A DNA stretch of 64,000 nucleotides, from contig NGFH01000002.1 in assembly GCA_002215675.1 (NCBI GenBank), forward strand, positions 719,887 through 783,886. The letters are read 5' to 3'. This DNA comes from Bacteroidetes bacterium 2013_40CM_41_45. Its GTDB lineage: Bacteria; Bacteroidota; Bacteroidia; AKYH767-A; 2013-40CM-41-45. Below, in pieces: positions 1 to 8,750 of this stretch (positions within the stretch are counted from its first letter, which is position 1; every line of letters begins with the position of its first letter). Position numbers and translations under genes: made by a program. The notes under the pieces are model-generated. The model ran no database searches, had not been told where the DNA came from, and worked only from the letters and a program-made list of their open reading frames with translations.

Positions 1-328
1 CTGCCTCTTCGACGGAAGGAGATATATTAAAGACTGTGTTCAGCTTGGTAATGTTAAACAGCTCATTGATTTTGTTAGGGACACAGCATACAAACGTATC
101 ACCTCCGGCTTTGCGCGATTTAGTCAGCACGCTCACCAGCACATTTAAGCCTGTGCTGTTTACAAAGCGCGCATCCTCCATTGAAACTACAAACGACTTG
201 CAGTCCCTGTCAATCAAGTCTTCTATTTCTTCCAGGAGCGGCACAGCCTGGTTTCTGTCCATCAGGTCGCCATGCATGCTGATAACGGCATAATCGCCTT
301 TGTTATCGGTTGAATATTTGAATTCCAT
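1..328 (-). CDS. STAS-domain protein (anti-sigma factor antagonist-like), partial
   Basis: The gene runs off the left edge, leaving about 109 residues from the start codon. The protein begins MEFKYSTDNKGDYAVISMHG. It shows the STAS pattern: an N-terminal strand pair, then a strand ending in FVNSTGLNVL, where the Ser of NSTG is the residue normally phosphorylated in SpoIIAA/RsbV proteins, then a helix and the strand DTFVCCV. STAS proteins of this type bind anti-sigma kinases or act as partner-switch modules, but no kinase partner is visible here. It lies 10 bp downstream of the Fur-family gene on the same strand, so the two are probably co-transcribed. The fold call is firm and the partner is unknown. 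Confidence 0.85.
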   Translation of the reverse strand, partial: MEFKYSTDNKGDYAVISMHGDLMDRNQAVPLLEEIEDLIDRDCKSFVVSMEDARFVNSTGLNVLVSVLTKSRKAGGDTFVCCVPNKINELFNITKLNTVFNISPSVEEA

Positions 329-338
329 TTCGGTTCGT

Positions 339-833
339 TTAGTGTTTTATGTATTTGCAAGCACCTGTTTCTTTCAGCTCAATGCAGGAGCCAAAAAGAT
401 TCAGCGCGTGCTGTCGGACGTCAAAGTTAAGCATCCTTCCCACCATAGTCTGAATTTGCTGGATGCGTGGGTCGCAGAATTCAAAAACATGCTCACAGTT
501 GCTGCATATTAAATGGTCGTGCTGCCGGTATTCATAACTCTTTTCATACACCGCCATGTTCCTTCCAAACTGGTGCCGCGCAACAAGGTTGCATGCAACC
601 AGGTGTTCTATCGTGTTGTAAATAGTAGCACGGCTCACACGGTACTTTTTATTTTTCATGCGAAGATGCAGCTTCTCTGCATCAAAATGTTCATTAACAG
701 AATATACTTCATCCAATATGGCAAACCGCTCAGGTGTTTTGCGGCACCCGCTCTTCTCAAGATACTCTGTAAAAATTTTTTTTACCGCTTCCTTCGTTTT
801 CTGCTGTTCCATCATACTTCTCTCAAATCCCAA
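339..833 (-). CDS. Fur-family transcriptional regulator (Fur/PerR type)
   Basis: The product has 164 residues, the usual length for Fur, Zur or PerR. An N-terminal winged helix (about 15-90) contains the recognition-helix pattern RVSRATIYNTIEHL. It is followed by the HDH metal-sensing segment (about 105-107), a CxxC pair (C110, C113) and a second Cys pair (C150, C159) that would hold structural zinc. Which metal or peroxide signal it reads cannot be decided from sequence. Translation could also start at M7 or M8 (MMEQQ), because the first six residues are not typical of the family. It is followed after 10 bp by the STAS gene. A candidate dyad operator lies just upstream. Confidence 0.9.
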   Translation of the reverse strand: MGFERSMMEQQKTKEAVKKIFTEYLEKSGCRKTPERFAILDEVYSVNEHFDAEKLHLRMKNKKYRVSRATIYNTIEHLVACNLVARHQFGRNMAVYEKSYEYRQHDHLICSNCEHVFEFCDPRIQQIQTMVGRMLNFDVRQHALNLFGSCIELKETGACKYIKH

Positions 834-843
834 AATAACGAAT

Positions 844-862
844 TTTGAATTGAATGTTCAAA
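844..862 (-). promoter_or_regulatory. Candidate operator dyad upstream of the Fur-family gene
   Basis: TTTGAA (844-849) and TTCAAA (857-862) form an inverted repeat with a 7-base spacer, 11 bp upstream of the Fur-family start codon. AT-rich dyads in this place are often autoregulatory Fur/PerR sites. The match is short, so this is only a candidate. Confidence 0.3.
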
Positions 863-877
863 TGCAATCAACAGCCT

Positions 878-1699
878 CTAAAATAGTTTACTAACTGAAA
901 TATAAAATGAATCATCAAAAGCGCCTTCAAGATTAACTTTCCTGTCAAAAATACCATAAACAGCGGAGCCGCTGCCGCTCATAAGTGCGAAAACAGCGCC
1001 CGTTTCATAAAGTTTTTTCCTGACGGATTCTATTACTGGATACTTTTTAAATACCGGCTCTTCAAAATCATTGGTGAGTAAGTCCTTCCATTTTTCCAGA
1101 AGTTGTTGTATGACGGAAAGCAGCGCCACTGGGGGCTTCTGCGGCTTCACCATTTTATATGCTTCGGCAGTGGATACGCTTACCTGCGGCTTTACAATGC
1201 AGATGAAATAATCTTTCAGCGAAAGTTTGATGTCTTCCATCTCTTCTCCTCTGCCTGTCGCATACACGGGTTTGCCTTCAACAAAAAAGGGACAATCGCT
1301 TCCGATTTGAAGAGCATATTTTTTCAATACATCGTTGCTTAGCTTCAGTTCAAAAAGCTTGTTCAAAAGCTTCAGCATAAACACAGCATCTGCAGAACCG
1401 CCACCCAGTCCGGCTCCTGTAGGAATTATTTTGTGAAGATGCACCTTTACAGATGGCAACTTAAAATCTTTATTCAAAAGCTCATATGCCTTTACACAGA
1501 GATTGTCATTTGCGCTCAATGACTCATTGCCTGTGACGGTAAGATTGATTTTGCCAGAAGAAGATACATCCTCAATTGCTTCCAGCACATCAGATAATGG
1601 TATAGGATAGAAAACGGTCTCGATGTTATGATAACCGTCATCGCGCCTGCCAGTAACGTGCAGTCCTAAATTTATTTTAGCGTGAGGAAAAACAACCAA
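878..1699 (-). CDS. ispE: 4-diphosphocytidyl-2-C-methyl-D-erythritol kinase (IspE)
   Basis: This GHMP-superfamily kinase phosphorylates CDP-methylerythritol at the 2-hydroxyl with ATP, in the cytosolic MEP pathway to isopentenyl diphosphate. The 273-residue length is normal. Near the N-terminus it has the substrate-binding segment AKINLGLHV with its conserved Lys. The GHMP ATP-binding loop PTGAGLGGGSADA lies at about 93-105, the catalytic-Asp region IGSDCPFF follows at about 132-139, and the C-terminal glycine motif LMSGSGSAVYG is present. It shows that the organism uses the non-mevalonate route. It lies 44 bp upstream of the Fur-family gene on the same strand and could be read with it. Confidence 0.97.
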   Translation of the reverse strand: MVVFPHAKINLGLHVTGRRDDGYHNIETVFYPIPLSDVLEAIEDVSSSGKINLTVTGNESLSANDNLCVKAYELLNKDFKLPSVKVHLHKIIPTGAGLGGGSADAVFMLKLLNKLFELKLSNDVLKKYALQIGSDCPFFVEGKPVYATGRGEEMEDIKLSLKDYFICIVKPQVSVSTAEAYKMVKPQKPPVALLSVIQQLLEKWKDLLTNDFEEPVFKKYPVIESVRKKLYETGAVFALMSGSGSAVYGIFDRKVNLEGAFDDSFYISVSKLF

Positions 1700-1708
1700 C
1701 GGGAGAGC

Positions 1709-1743
1709 GTTAGACGTTATAATGTTAGACGTTGGACGTTATG
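1709..1743. repeat. Short direct-repeat tract (GTTAGACGTT words)
   Basis: GTTAGACGTT occurs twice (about 1709-1718 and 1724-1733) with a further partial copy GGACGTTA after it. It sits in the gap between ispE and the secreted repeat protein. Similar low-complexity, word-repeating spacers occur elsewhere in this window (about 3300, 22620 and 26645). Confidence 0.6.
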
Positions 1744-1760
1744 TAAAGCTGTAGATGATA

Positions 1761-3101
1761 TTAGTCCACAATAAATTTTCCGGTTAAAGAATGGCTGTCT
1801 TTGGATAATATTTTATAAAAATAAATCCCACTTTTCAAGTTGCCACGTTGGATTTTAGAATTCCCTGACTGATTTCTTAAATGAATGACATTCTTTCCCG
1901 AAATATCATAGACAAGCAAATCGTAATTCGTAAATCGTATATCGTAAATCACTATTGTGGCTTCTTCGCTGAATGGATTCGGATAAATTGAAACAGAAGA
2001 ATTTACTTGCACGGCATCCTGAATGGCAGTGGGCAAAACCCAGTGCGCCACATAATGTGCGGTTACACTTCCGGCGTTAAGAAACGTGCCGCCCGCATAA
2101 ATATCACCATTGAAATCCGCTATCGCGTAAACGTAATTATCCGTTCCTGTTCCAAGCGCAGACCAACTTGTTCCGTTCCACGAGGCAATATGAGAGGCGG
2201 GCGTACTTCCTGAAGATGTGAGCCATCCACCAGCATAGAGCAATGTATTATATGAATACAATGCGAGAACCCTGCTGTTAAAACCATTGCTTAGGGAATC
2301 CCAACTCGTTCCATTCCATGCAGCAATACACTTGGCGGGATTGCCTCCGGCCATGGTAAAAGAGCCGCCGGCAATCAGCGAACCGCCATAAGAGGTAAGT
2401 GCATAAACAAAGTTATTCGTTCCGGTGTCAGGAGAAACCCAATTTGTTCCGCTCCACTTCGCAACATAATTTGTCGTATCAGTCCCTGACATTGTAAAAA
2501 AACCTCCTGCATATAATTCATTATTATACACCGCCAGTGCTTTTACCTGTGCATTAAACCCTGCACCAACCGCATTCCAGTTTGCTCCGTCCCATTTTGC
2601 AATCCTGTTTGCGGGATTTCCGCCTGCAGTCGTAAAATTTCCTCCGGCATATAACTCACCGTTAAAGACAGTCAAAGCATTCACAAAAAAATTCATTCCG
2701 GTTCCTACTGCGCTCCAATTAGTGCCGTCCCACTTCGCAATATAATTTACCGTATCCGTTCCTGACATTGTAAAAAATCCTCCCGCATATAACTCGTTGT
2801 TGTAAACAGTCAAAGCCAGGACAAAAGAATTCATTCCTGAATCCACCGGAGACCATGCTGCACCGTTCCACCTGGCTATTTTAGATGCGGGAGCGCCATC
2901 GGCTGAATCAAAAGCTCCGCCGGCATAAAGTTCTCCGTTAAAGGTTGCCAATGCGGAAACGTTAGTGTTAGCAGATACATTCATTCCGCCCCCTGCAGCC
3001 AACCAGGTTTGCGCATTGGAATTATTATAAAATAACAACGCAATCACCACATAAATTGATTTTAACAACCCAGTTTTGACAAACAATGATGATGTTTTCA
3101 T
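1761..3101 (-). CDS. Secreted repeat protein with T9SS type A sorting domain
   Basis: The product has 446 residues. A signal peptide spans about residues 1-31 and ends ...NNSNAQ. The body (about 33-360) is a run of roughly eight repeats of about 40 residues on the pattern A-x-tyr-x-G-x-LYAGG-x-F-x-x-AGG-x-PA-x-x-IA-x-W-(N/D)G-x-x-W. These should form a beta-propeller-like surface protein. The last 80 residues are a type A T9SS sorting domain: it contains SIYPNPFSEEATI, then a DISGK turn and the final GIYFYKI...GKFIVD. The protein is expected to cross the outer membrane by T9SS and have this tail removed. No catalytic residues are apparent, so the function is probably binding or display. The gene is flanked by tRNA-His. 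Confidence 0.85.
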   Translation of the reverse strand: MKTSSLFVKTGLLKSIYVVIALLFYNNSNAQTWLAAGGGMNVSANTNVSALATFNGELYAGGAFDSADGAPASKIARWNGAAWSPVDSGMNSFVLALTVYNNELYAGGFFTMSGTDTVNYIAKWDGTNWSAVGTGMNFFVNALTVFNGELYAGGNFTTAGGNPANRIAKWDGANWNAVGAGFNAQVKALAVYNNELYAGGFFTMSGTDTTNYVAKWSGTNWVSPDTGTNNFVYALTSYGGSLIAGGSFTMAGGNPAKCIAAWNGTSWDSLSNGFNSRVLALYSYNTLLYAGGWLTSSGSTPASHIASWNGTSWSALGTGTDNYVYAIADFNGDIYAGGTFLNAGSVTAHYVAHWVLPTAIQDAVQVNSSVSIYPNPFSEEATIVIYDIRFTNYDLLVYDISGKNVIHLRNQSGNSKIQRGNLKSGIYFYKILSKDSHSLTGKFIVD

Positions 3102-3154
3102 GGCCGTAATTTTTAGTTATCCAAAAGTAATCAATTCCCACAACTTAAAATTTA

Positions 3155-3184
3155 TTGGAGCAGCGCGGAGAATTTTTACTTTTG
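3155..3184 (+). promoter_or_regulatory. Bacteroidota-type promoter for tRNA-His
   Basis: TTG at 3155-3157 is followed after 19 bases by TACTTTTG at 3177-3184. This is the Bacteroidota -33/-7 architecture (TTG, about 19 bases, TAnnTTTG). Initiation would fall near 3190, about 28 bases before the mature tRNA. Confidence 0.75.
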
Positions 3185-3218
3185 CGCCCCGCACTATTCC
3201 AAGTGGAAGGTGTACATG

Positions 3219-3292
3219 GTGGTTGTAGCTCAGCTGGTTAGAGCATCAGATTGTGGTTCTGAGGGTCGCGGGTTCGAACCCCGTCATCCACC
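3219..3292 (+). tRNA. tRNA-His (GTG anticodon)
   Basis: A complete cloverleaf can be drawn. The acceptor stem starts GTGGTTG, the D-arm is GCTCAGCTGGTTAGAGC, the anticodon loop TTGTGGT carries GTG, and the T-arm contains TTCGAAC. The base before position 1 (G3218) faces C73 (C3292), the extra G-1:C73 pair that marks histidine tRNAs. The acceptor stem has one T-T mismatch at the fifth pair. CCA is not encoded. Confidence 0.95.
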
Positions 3293-3296
3293 CAAA

Positions 3297-3340
3297 ATAA
3301 GTTATTCGTTATAAGCTATTGGTTATTAGTTATAGCGGTA
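3297..3340. repeat. Word-repeat spacer (GTTATTCGTTAT / GGTTATTAGTTAT)
   Basis: Downstream of tRNA-His lies a tract of near-repeated words, GTTATTCGTTATAAGC then TATTGGTTATTAGTTATAG. The same word GTTATTCGTTAT recurs as one arm of the palindrome at 22619-22650, so this is a dispersed intergenic repeat family. Confidence 0.5.
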
Positions 3341-3412
3341 CTCTTTTCTTAATTATTGCCCCTCATTTACAGAGTAAAATAAAAACAGAACAGCCTCGTT
3401 ATTGTACTCTTT

Positions 3413-4570
3413 ATGCCGAAAATACTTTTTGTTTCAGGATGGTATCCTTCAGATGAAAATCCTTCGTACGGAATATTTGTAAAACGTCATGCGCAGGCGG
3501 CAGCATTAAATAATACGGTTTCCGTTCTTTATGTACATACAGTTTCGTCTGATGAAAGTAATATCATTCGTATTAAAACCTCTGAGAGCAATAATTTCTT
3601 TGAAATAAAAATTTCCATCAATAAAAAACAATTCATTTTTGGGATATCCTCTTTGCAAAAAGCATATTATTTTATGTGGGCAATTGTGGCGGGATATTTT
3701 GCCGTTAAAAAACATTCCGGCAAACCGGACCTTGTTCACGCCAATATTTTATACGAGGGAGGAAGGCAAGCGCTGTTGCTCAAATTTCTTTTCGGAATTC
3801 CTTTTGTTTGCTCTGAACACTGGACAGGATATCACCCGCAGGACGGAAGCTACAAAGGATTTTTCAGAAAGATGATTTCCAAAATGGTTGCGAGAAACGC
3901 CAGGTTTATTTTACCGGTAACCCAAAATCTTGCCGATGCAATGCAATCACATAAGCTGAATGGAAAATATAGAATTGTACCGAATACAGTTGATACAAAA
4001 ATATTTAATACCGGGAGGAGAGAAGTTCGCCATCAATTTGCACACATATCGTCATTGGATGAGCGGCAGAAAAATTTTTCAGGAATTATTAATGCATTCA
4101 GAATAGTTTCCGATGCAAATCCCGAGTTAAAATTGGTAGTCGCAGGCGGAGAAAATAATATTTCGCATACTAAAGAAATGGTTGCACAATCAGGAATTGA
4201 TAAAGAGAAAATAATTTTTGCAGGAAATAAGAACCCGACAGATATAGCACAATTGCTTTCACAATCTATGGCCTTGGTTTTATTCAGCAATTATGAGAAT
4301 CAACCCTGTGTTATTCTTGAAGCGCTGGCATGCGGTACGCCCGTAATTACAACAGATGTTGGCGGAGTGGGGGAGGTGGTCAATGAAAAGAATGGAATTC
4401 TTATTAGGCCTCAGGCAGAAAATACGTTAGCAGCGGCCCTGCTCTTGATGCTGGAAAAAAAGAATACGTTTGCTCCGGGACAGCTGGCAGAGAAAATTAA
4501 ACAGCAATACAGTTATGAAGCGGTGAACGCCCGGTTAGATGAAGTTTATAAATCTGCATTGTCGAACTGA
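3413..4570 (+). CDS. Glycosyltransferase family 4 (GT4), surface polysaccharide
   Basis: The 385-residue GT-B-fold enzyme transfers a sugar from a nucleotide-sugar donor with retention. The N-terminal acceptor domain starts MPKILFVSGWYPSDENPSYG, typical of GT4 enzymes of exopolysaccharide and O-antigen clusters. The C-terminal donor domain has the diagnostic EALACGTPVITTDVGG, with the first Glu near residue 303. A conserved segment ERQKNFSGIINAF precedes it. It is the first gene of a rightward cluster. The flippase gene starts 3 bp after its stop, which indicates translational coupling. Donor and acceptor sugars cannot be read from the sequence. Confidence 0.9.
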   Translation: MPKILFVSGWYPSDENPSYGIFVKRHAQAAALNNTVSVLYVHTVSSDESNIIRIKTSESNNFFEIKISINKKQFIFGISSLQKAYYFMWAIVAGYFAVKKHSGKPDLVHANILYEGGRQALLLKFLFGIPFVCSEHWTGYHPQDGSYKGFFRKMISKMVARNARFILPVTQNLADAMQSHKLNGKYRIVPNTVDTKIFNTGRREVRHQFAHISSLDERQKNFSGIINAFRIVSDANPELKLVVAGGENNISHTKEMVAQSGIDKEKIIFAGNKNPTDIAQLLSQSMALVLFSNYENQPCVILEALACGTPVITTDVGGVGEVVNEKNGILIRPQAENTLAAALLLMLEKKNTFAPGQLAEKIKQQYSYEAVNARLDEVYKSALSN

Positions 4571-4573
4571 AGA

Positions 4574-5902
4574 ATGAAAAAATTTATCTCGGAAATTTTT
4601 CTTTCTTTTCGTAAAAGCCATGGAACAGCAGTTACATCATTGTCGCTGCAGGTGGGTTCTGTAGGACTTACATTTATCACCAATCTTTTTCTTGCGCGCA
4701 TCATGCTCCCCTCCAATTATGGTGCATTCGCTTATGCCTCCTCGCTCATTTTTGTGCTTGCGGGTTTAGGAACATTCGGAACGCCGACCCTAATTGTCAA
4801 AGAAACGGGAGCGGTAAAAGACATATCGTATATTAAAAAACTGCTTCGCTGGTCAGCAAGCAGAAGCGGCATTTTTGTGTTGCTGATTCTTGCGGTATTT
4901 ATTTTTATCTCGCTGCAGTTTCATTTGTTTTTCGGAGCAGAGCAGATGCGAGAGTTCAGAACACCCATGTTGGTTTCGCTCCTTTCTATACCACTGCTTT
5001 CGTTCTTATATATATGCCAGGCGTTTCTGCAGGGAAAAGGAAAAATTTTCAGCGCATTGTTCAGCGAGAAAATTCTGAAGTCGGTCTTTTTTCTTTTTGT
5101 ATCCGGCATCTTTTTTTTTGCTGCCGGAAAGCAGCCCCTTGGTTTCAGCACAGTCGCTGTTGTAAACGTTGCATCATTTTTCGTTGCGTTTTTTTTCATT
5201 TTTCTTGCGGTGCGAAGACAAACAGCAGGAAATACCATTACGGATGTATCTGCTGACGCTATAACCCGGTGGAAAAAAAGTGCACGTACGTTTTTTATGT
5301 TCAGCATATTCTCTATGGTTTACTTGCGAGCTGATATGCTTTGCCTGGGATTTTACGAGTCGCCTGAACAACTTGGCGTTTATAATATATCCAGCAGGGT
5401 CGCTGAAGCCATATCTTTTCCGCTGCATGTAATTATGTTTGGAATTGCTCCGGTTGTTGCCGAATTATTCAGTTCAAATGATAAAAAAAAGCTGCAGCAA
5501 ACGATAACGTCGGCAGTGCGGTTTATGTTTGTACTCTCGGTCGTTCCTGCTGTTCTTTTTGCAGTATTTGGAACACCTTTGCTGAATTTATTTGGTGAAA
5601 ATTTTGCAAGCGGTTACCTGCCGATGGTTATTTTAATTATTGGGCATATGGTTAATATTATTGCCGGGCCTGCGGGCTACATTCTCAATATGACAGGCCA
5701 TGAGCGGCTGGCATTTATTGCAATGGCTGTGGCCTGCATCGCAAACCTTGCTTTCAATCTTATCCTGATTCCGGGGTATGGAATTGCAGGGGCAGCGATA
5801 GCAATGAGCTTGGGAATGTTGGTGTGGAATGGGCTGATAATGTATTTTGTGATTTCCAGAACGGGAATTCGTCCCGATATTTTTTATTTCTTTAGGAAAT
5901 AA
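4574..5902 (+). CDS. Polysaccharide flippase, MOP superfamily (Wzx-like)
   Basis: This 442-residue integral membrane protein has about twelve hydrophobic segments and belongs to the oligosaccharidyl-lipid flippase family. The N-terminus is typical for RfbX/Wzx: a polar start, then SLQVGSVGLTFITNLFLARIMLPSNYGAFAYASS. A conserved loop, YNISSRVAEAISFPL, follows in the second half. It would move the undecaprenyl-linked repeat unit across the inner membrane. Its position between a GT4 and a methyltransferase/AsnB pair supports a role in surface-glycan assembly. The substrate is not predictable. Confidence 0.88.
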   Translation: MKKFISEIFLSFRKSHGTAVTSLSLQVGSVGLTFITNLFLARIMLPSNYGAFAYASSLIFVLAGLGTFGTPTLIVKETGAVKDISYIKKLLRWSASRSGIFVLLILAVFIFISLQFHLFFGAEQMREFRTPMLVSLLSIPLLSFLYICQAFLQGKGKIFSALFSEKILKSVFFLFVSGIFFFAAGKQPLGFSTVAVVNVASFFVAFFFIFLAVRRQTAGNTITDVSADAITRWKKSARTFFMFSIFSMVYLRADMLCLGFYESPEQLGVYNISSRVAEAISFPLHVIMFGIAPVVAELFSSNDKKKLQQTITSAVRFMFVLSVVPAVLFAVFGTPLLNLFGENFASGYLPMVILIIGHMVNIIAGPAGYILNMTGHERLAFIAMAVACIANLAFNLILIPGYGIAGAAIAMSLGMLVWNGLIMYFVISRTGIRPDIFYFFRK

Positions 5903-5931
5903 AATTTGTAGTTGATTCGCACCGTATTACA

Positions 5932-6735
5932 ATGGGAAGTAAAATTATTAAAGCAATAAACGGGCTGCTGCTCATGCTGAAATACCCTTCTGCACTGAGG
6001 CGGATTTACCTCGATGAAGATATTCACAAGAATGAAGTCATCGGGAAATACAACCTTCCGCAAGGCCTGCCTATTATTGACATTGCTGACCTGCTAAAGA
6101 CGATTGATGAAAAAATCACTCCATTCAGTTTTCTCGAGGGCACTTCTTCTCCCATGGATATGGTACTTCTTAAAGGCCTTGCAAAAAGATTTCGGGGAGG
6201 AGAATATTTCGAAATAGGAACATGGCGCGGAGAAAGTGCCGCCAACATTGCTGACACCGGAATTAACTGCACTACTTTGAATCTTTCAGATGAACAGATG
6301 CGGGCGAAAAATATTTCTGAAAAAATTATTTCGCTGCATGGATTTTATTCAAAGAAAAATCCTTCTATAGCTCATGTTTATGGCGATTCACGGACTTTTG
6401 ATTTTAAATCACTTGATAAAAAATTTGATTTAATATTTATAGACGGTGACCATAATTTTGAATTTGTAAAAAACGACACGGCAAAAATGTTTGAGCTTCT
6501 TAAAGATGAACACTCGGTAATGGTGTGGCATGATTATGGAAATACACCGGAAGACATACGGTGGGATGTCCTTCACGGAATTCTTGAAGCCACTCCTGAA
6601 CAATACCGGAAAAATCTTTACCGTGTTTCTAATACCATGTGCGCCATTTTTACGAGGGAAAATGTTAAGAGTTATTATTCCGATTTTCCTCAGACACCTC
6701 GTAATAAGTTTTCTGTTCACATCAAAGCAGAATAA
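5932..6735 (+). CDS. Class I SAM-dependent methyltransferase (Methyltransf_24 type)
   Basis: The 267-residue protein has a Rossmann-type SAM domain in its centre. The glycine-rich motif I is EYFEIGTWRGES (about 91-102). The acidic and catalytic region is FDLIFIDGDHNFEFVKND (about 165-182), where IDGDH is the hallmark of the family that includes glycan- and macrocin-type O-methyltransferases. The first 60 residues have no clear motif. It sits 29 bp after the flippase and 20 bp before asnB, so it probably modifies a sugar of the same surface polymer. A role on a small acceptor rather than glycan cannot be excluded. Confidence 0.82.
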   Translation: MGSKIIKAINGLLLMLKYPSALRRIYLDEDIHKNEVIGKYNLPQGLPIIDIADLLKTIDEKITPFSFLEGTSSPMDMVLLKGLAKRFRGGEYFEIGTWRGESAANIADTGINCTTLNLSDEQMRAKNISEKIISLHGFYSKKNPSIAHVYGDSRTFDFKSLDKKFDLIFIDGDHNFEFVKNDTAKMFELLKDEHSVMVWHDYGNTPEDIRWDVLHGILEATPEQYRKNLYRVSNTMCAIFTRENVKSYYSDFPQTPRNKFSVHIKAE

Positions 6736-6755
6736 ATTTAAGATTCAATTTTTCT

Positions 6756-8735
6756 ATGTGCGGAATATCAGGAGCGGTTTCATATAACAGGGACTCTGTT
6801 GCAGGGCATGTAGCCGCTATGACATCGCGGCTCCGGCATCGCGGGCCGGACGGAGAGGGATATGTTTTTTTTTCAGGTGACACTATTCTTACCGCGTGGG
6901 GAAATGATACTGCTAAATCGCTTCGCAACTCAGCGTTGCCGTATGCTCCATCAAATAGTATTGACGCGGTTCCAGATTCATTCCATATAGGATTAGGGCA
7001 CCGCAGGTTAGCGGTTATTGACTTGCATGATACCGGTCACGGGCCCATGTGCGATTCGGAAAAACGTTTCTGGATTACATACAACGGTGAGATTTATAAT
7101 TACAAAGAGCTGCGCAATGAGCTGAAACATAAATACAATTTCATTTCTGAATCGGATACAGAAGTTATCCTGTATGCGTATAAAGAATGGGGAGCAGAGT
7201 GCCTGCAGCGGTTCAATGGCATGTGGGCATTTGTAATTTATGATACGCATGAAAAAAAAATCTTCGGTGCGCGCGACCGCTTCGGAGTTAAGCCGTTTTA
7301 CTATTATCACAATAAAGAATATTTTGCTTTTGCATCGGAGCTGAAAGCGCTGGTGCAACTTCCTTTCTACAAAAAAGAAATTAATAATGGAGCTGTCTTT
7401 GATTTTTTTGTCTCGGGAAAAATGGAAACGGAAGAGGAAGGATTTTTCAAAAATATTTTTGAACTTTTTCCTTCAACATATTTTGTTCTTGATGTTTCCA
7501 CCGGGACGCTGAAGAAAACAAAATATTATTCTCTCAACTATTCATCTGCTTTTTCAGATTATGACGAAATTCAATCCGGAAAATATAGTGCCGGGGTGCG
7601 CGATAAACTGATTGAGTCTGTGTCGTACCGCATGCGCTCCGATGTGCCGGTGGGTGTTTGCCTTAGCGGAGGCGTGGACAGTTCGGTGATAACAGGAATT
7701 ATTTATCATCTGCTTAAACAAAGTATTCCGCTCAACATAGGTGACCGGCTGAAAACATTTACGGCATCGTTTCATGAAAAAAAGTTTGATGAAAGCGACT
7801 ACGCTGAGTCGGTAATACAACATACGGGAGCACTGTGGGAGCGTGTATTTCCTGACGAGAAACAACTGATGAAAAACCTGGGCGACCTGGTCTTTTCGCA
7901 AGATATGCCGCTGTGGTCTACCAGCACGTTTGCACAACACAGTGTGATGCGGCTGGCAAAAGAAAACGGAATTAAAGTAGTGCTGGACGGGCAAGGCGGT
8001 GATGAACTTTTTGCCGGCTATAGGAATTATTATCCTTATTTCTGGAATGAGCTTTTCTCTCACAACAGGTACCGGGATTTTTTTAAGGAGATTAATTCGG
8101 ACGATAACAATATCGGTTTGCTTGCAAAAACTTTTTTGAAAAACAAAGTAGTTGAACAGCTTCCACTGCCTCTCAGAAGTGATTTTTATAAAATGTATAA
8201 TGAGAAACTTGCATTTCTTAACCCTGATTTTTTTTCAGCGTACAAGAGCAGAATGGTGTCTGAGCCGGAAGCACATTCATTAAACGAAGAGTTGCATAAT
8301 GACTTCCTTATAAAGCGCCTTAAAATTTTCCTGAAGTGCGAAGACCGCTGCTCCATGTGGCACAGCGTGGAATCGCGTGTGCCTTTTACTGATGACCACA
8401 ACCTTACTGAATATGTTTTTAATATTCCTGCCGTTTATAAAATAAGAAAAGGGGTGAACAAATACCTGCTGCGCGAAGCGATGAAGAATTTTATTCCGCA
8501 AAAAGTTTACGAGCGAAAAGATAAAATGGGGTTTAACACTCCTCATAATGCCTGGTTAAGTAAAATTAAGGATGAAGTGCGCCCGCTGTTTAATGAGAAA
8601 CTCAGCAACTACATAGACGTGAAAAAACTTAACAGGAATTACGACCGCTTGTTTTCGTTTGACAACAAGAACGATGACAAAATGGTTTTCCGCTACATCA
8701 CTTTTGCAAAATGGATGGAAGTTTTTGGAATGTAG
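6756..8735 (+). CDS. asnB: Asparagine synthetase B (glutamine-hydrolysing)
   Basis: The 659-residue protein starts MCGISGAV, placing the catalytic Cys2 of the class II glutamine amidotransferase domain after Met removal. RHRGPDGEG and GHRRLAVIDL are normal parts of this domain (about 1-220). The synthetase domain has the PP-loop LSGGVDSSV near residue 303, then GQGGDELFAGYRNYYP and SRVPF. It makes Asn, or amidates a carboxylate, from ATP and Gln. AsnB-like enzymes inside glycan clusters are common and may amidate uronic acids instead of Asp, so the substrate is open. It is the last gene of the rightward polysaccharide cluster. Confidence 0.93.
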   Translation: MCGISGAVSYNRDSVAGHVAAMTSRLRHRGPDGEGYVFFSGDTILTAWGNDTAKSLRNSALPYAPSNSIDAVPDSFHIGLGHRRLAVIDLHDTGHGPMCDSEKRFWITYNGEIYNYKELRNELKHKYNFISESDTEVILYAYKEWGAECLQRFNGMWAFVIYDTHEKKIFGARDRFGVKPFYYYHNKEYFAFASELKALVQLPFYKKEINNGAVFDFFVSGKMETEEEGFFKNIFELFPSTYFVLDVSTGTLKKTKYYSLNYSSAFSDYDEIQSGKYSAGVRDKLIESVSYRMRSDVPVGVCLSGGVDSSVITGIIYHLLKQSIPLNIGDRLKTFTASFHEKKFDESDYAESVIQHTGALWERVFPDEKQLMKNLGDLVFSQDMPLWSTSTFAQHSVMRLAKENGIKVVLDGQGGDELFAGYRNYYPYFWNELFSHNRYRDFFKEINSDDNNIGLLAKTFLKNKVVEQLPLPLRSDFYKMYNEKLAFLNPDFFSAYKSRMVSEPEAHSLNEELHNDFLIKRLKIFLKCEDRCSMWHSVESRVPFTDDHNLTEYVFNIPAVYKIRKGVNKYLLREAMKNFIPQKVYERKDKMGFNTPHNAWLSKIKDEVRPLFNEKLSNYIDVKKLNRNYDRLFSFDNKNDDKMVFRYITFAKWMEVFGM

Positions 8736-8750
8736 GTTTTACCCGTTCTT

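Noticed and set aside
7554-8063. 169-codon frame on the opposite strand of asnB
   Set aside because: Shadow of the asnB coding sequence. No independent evidence.
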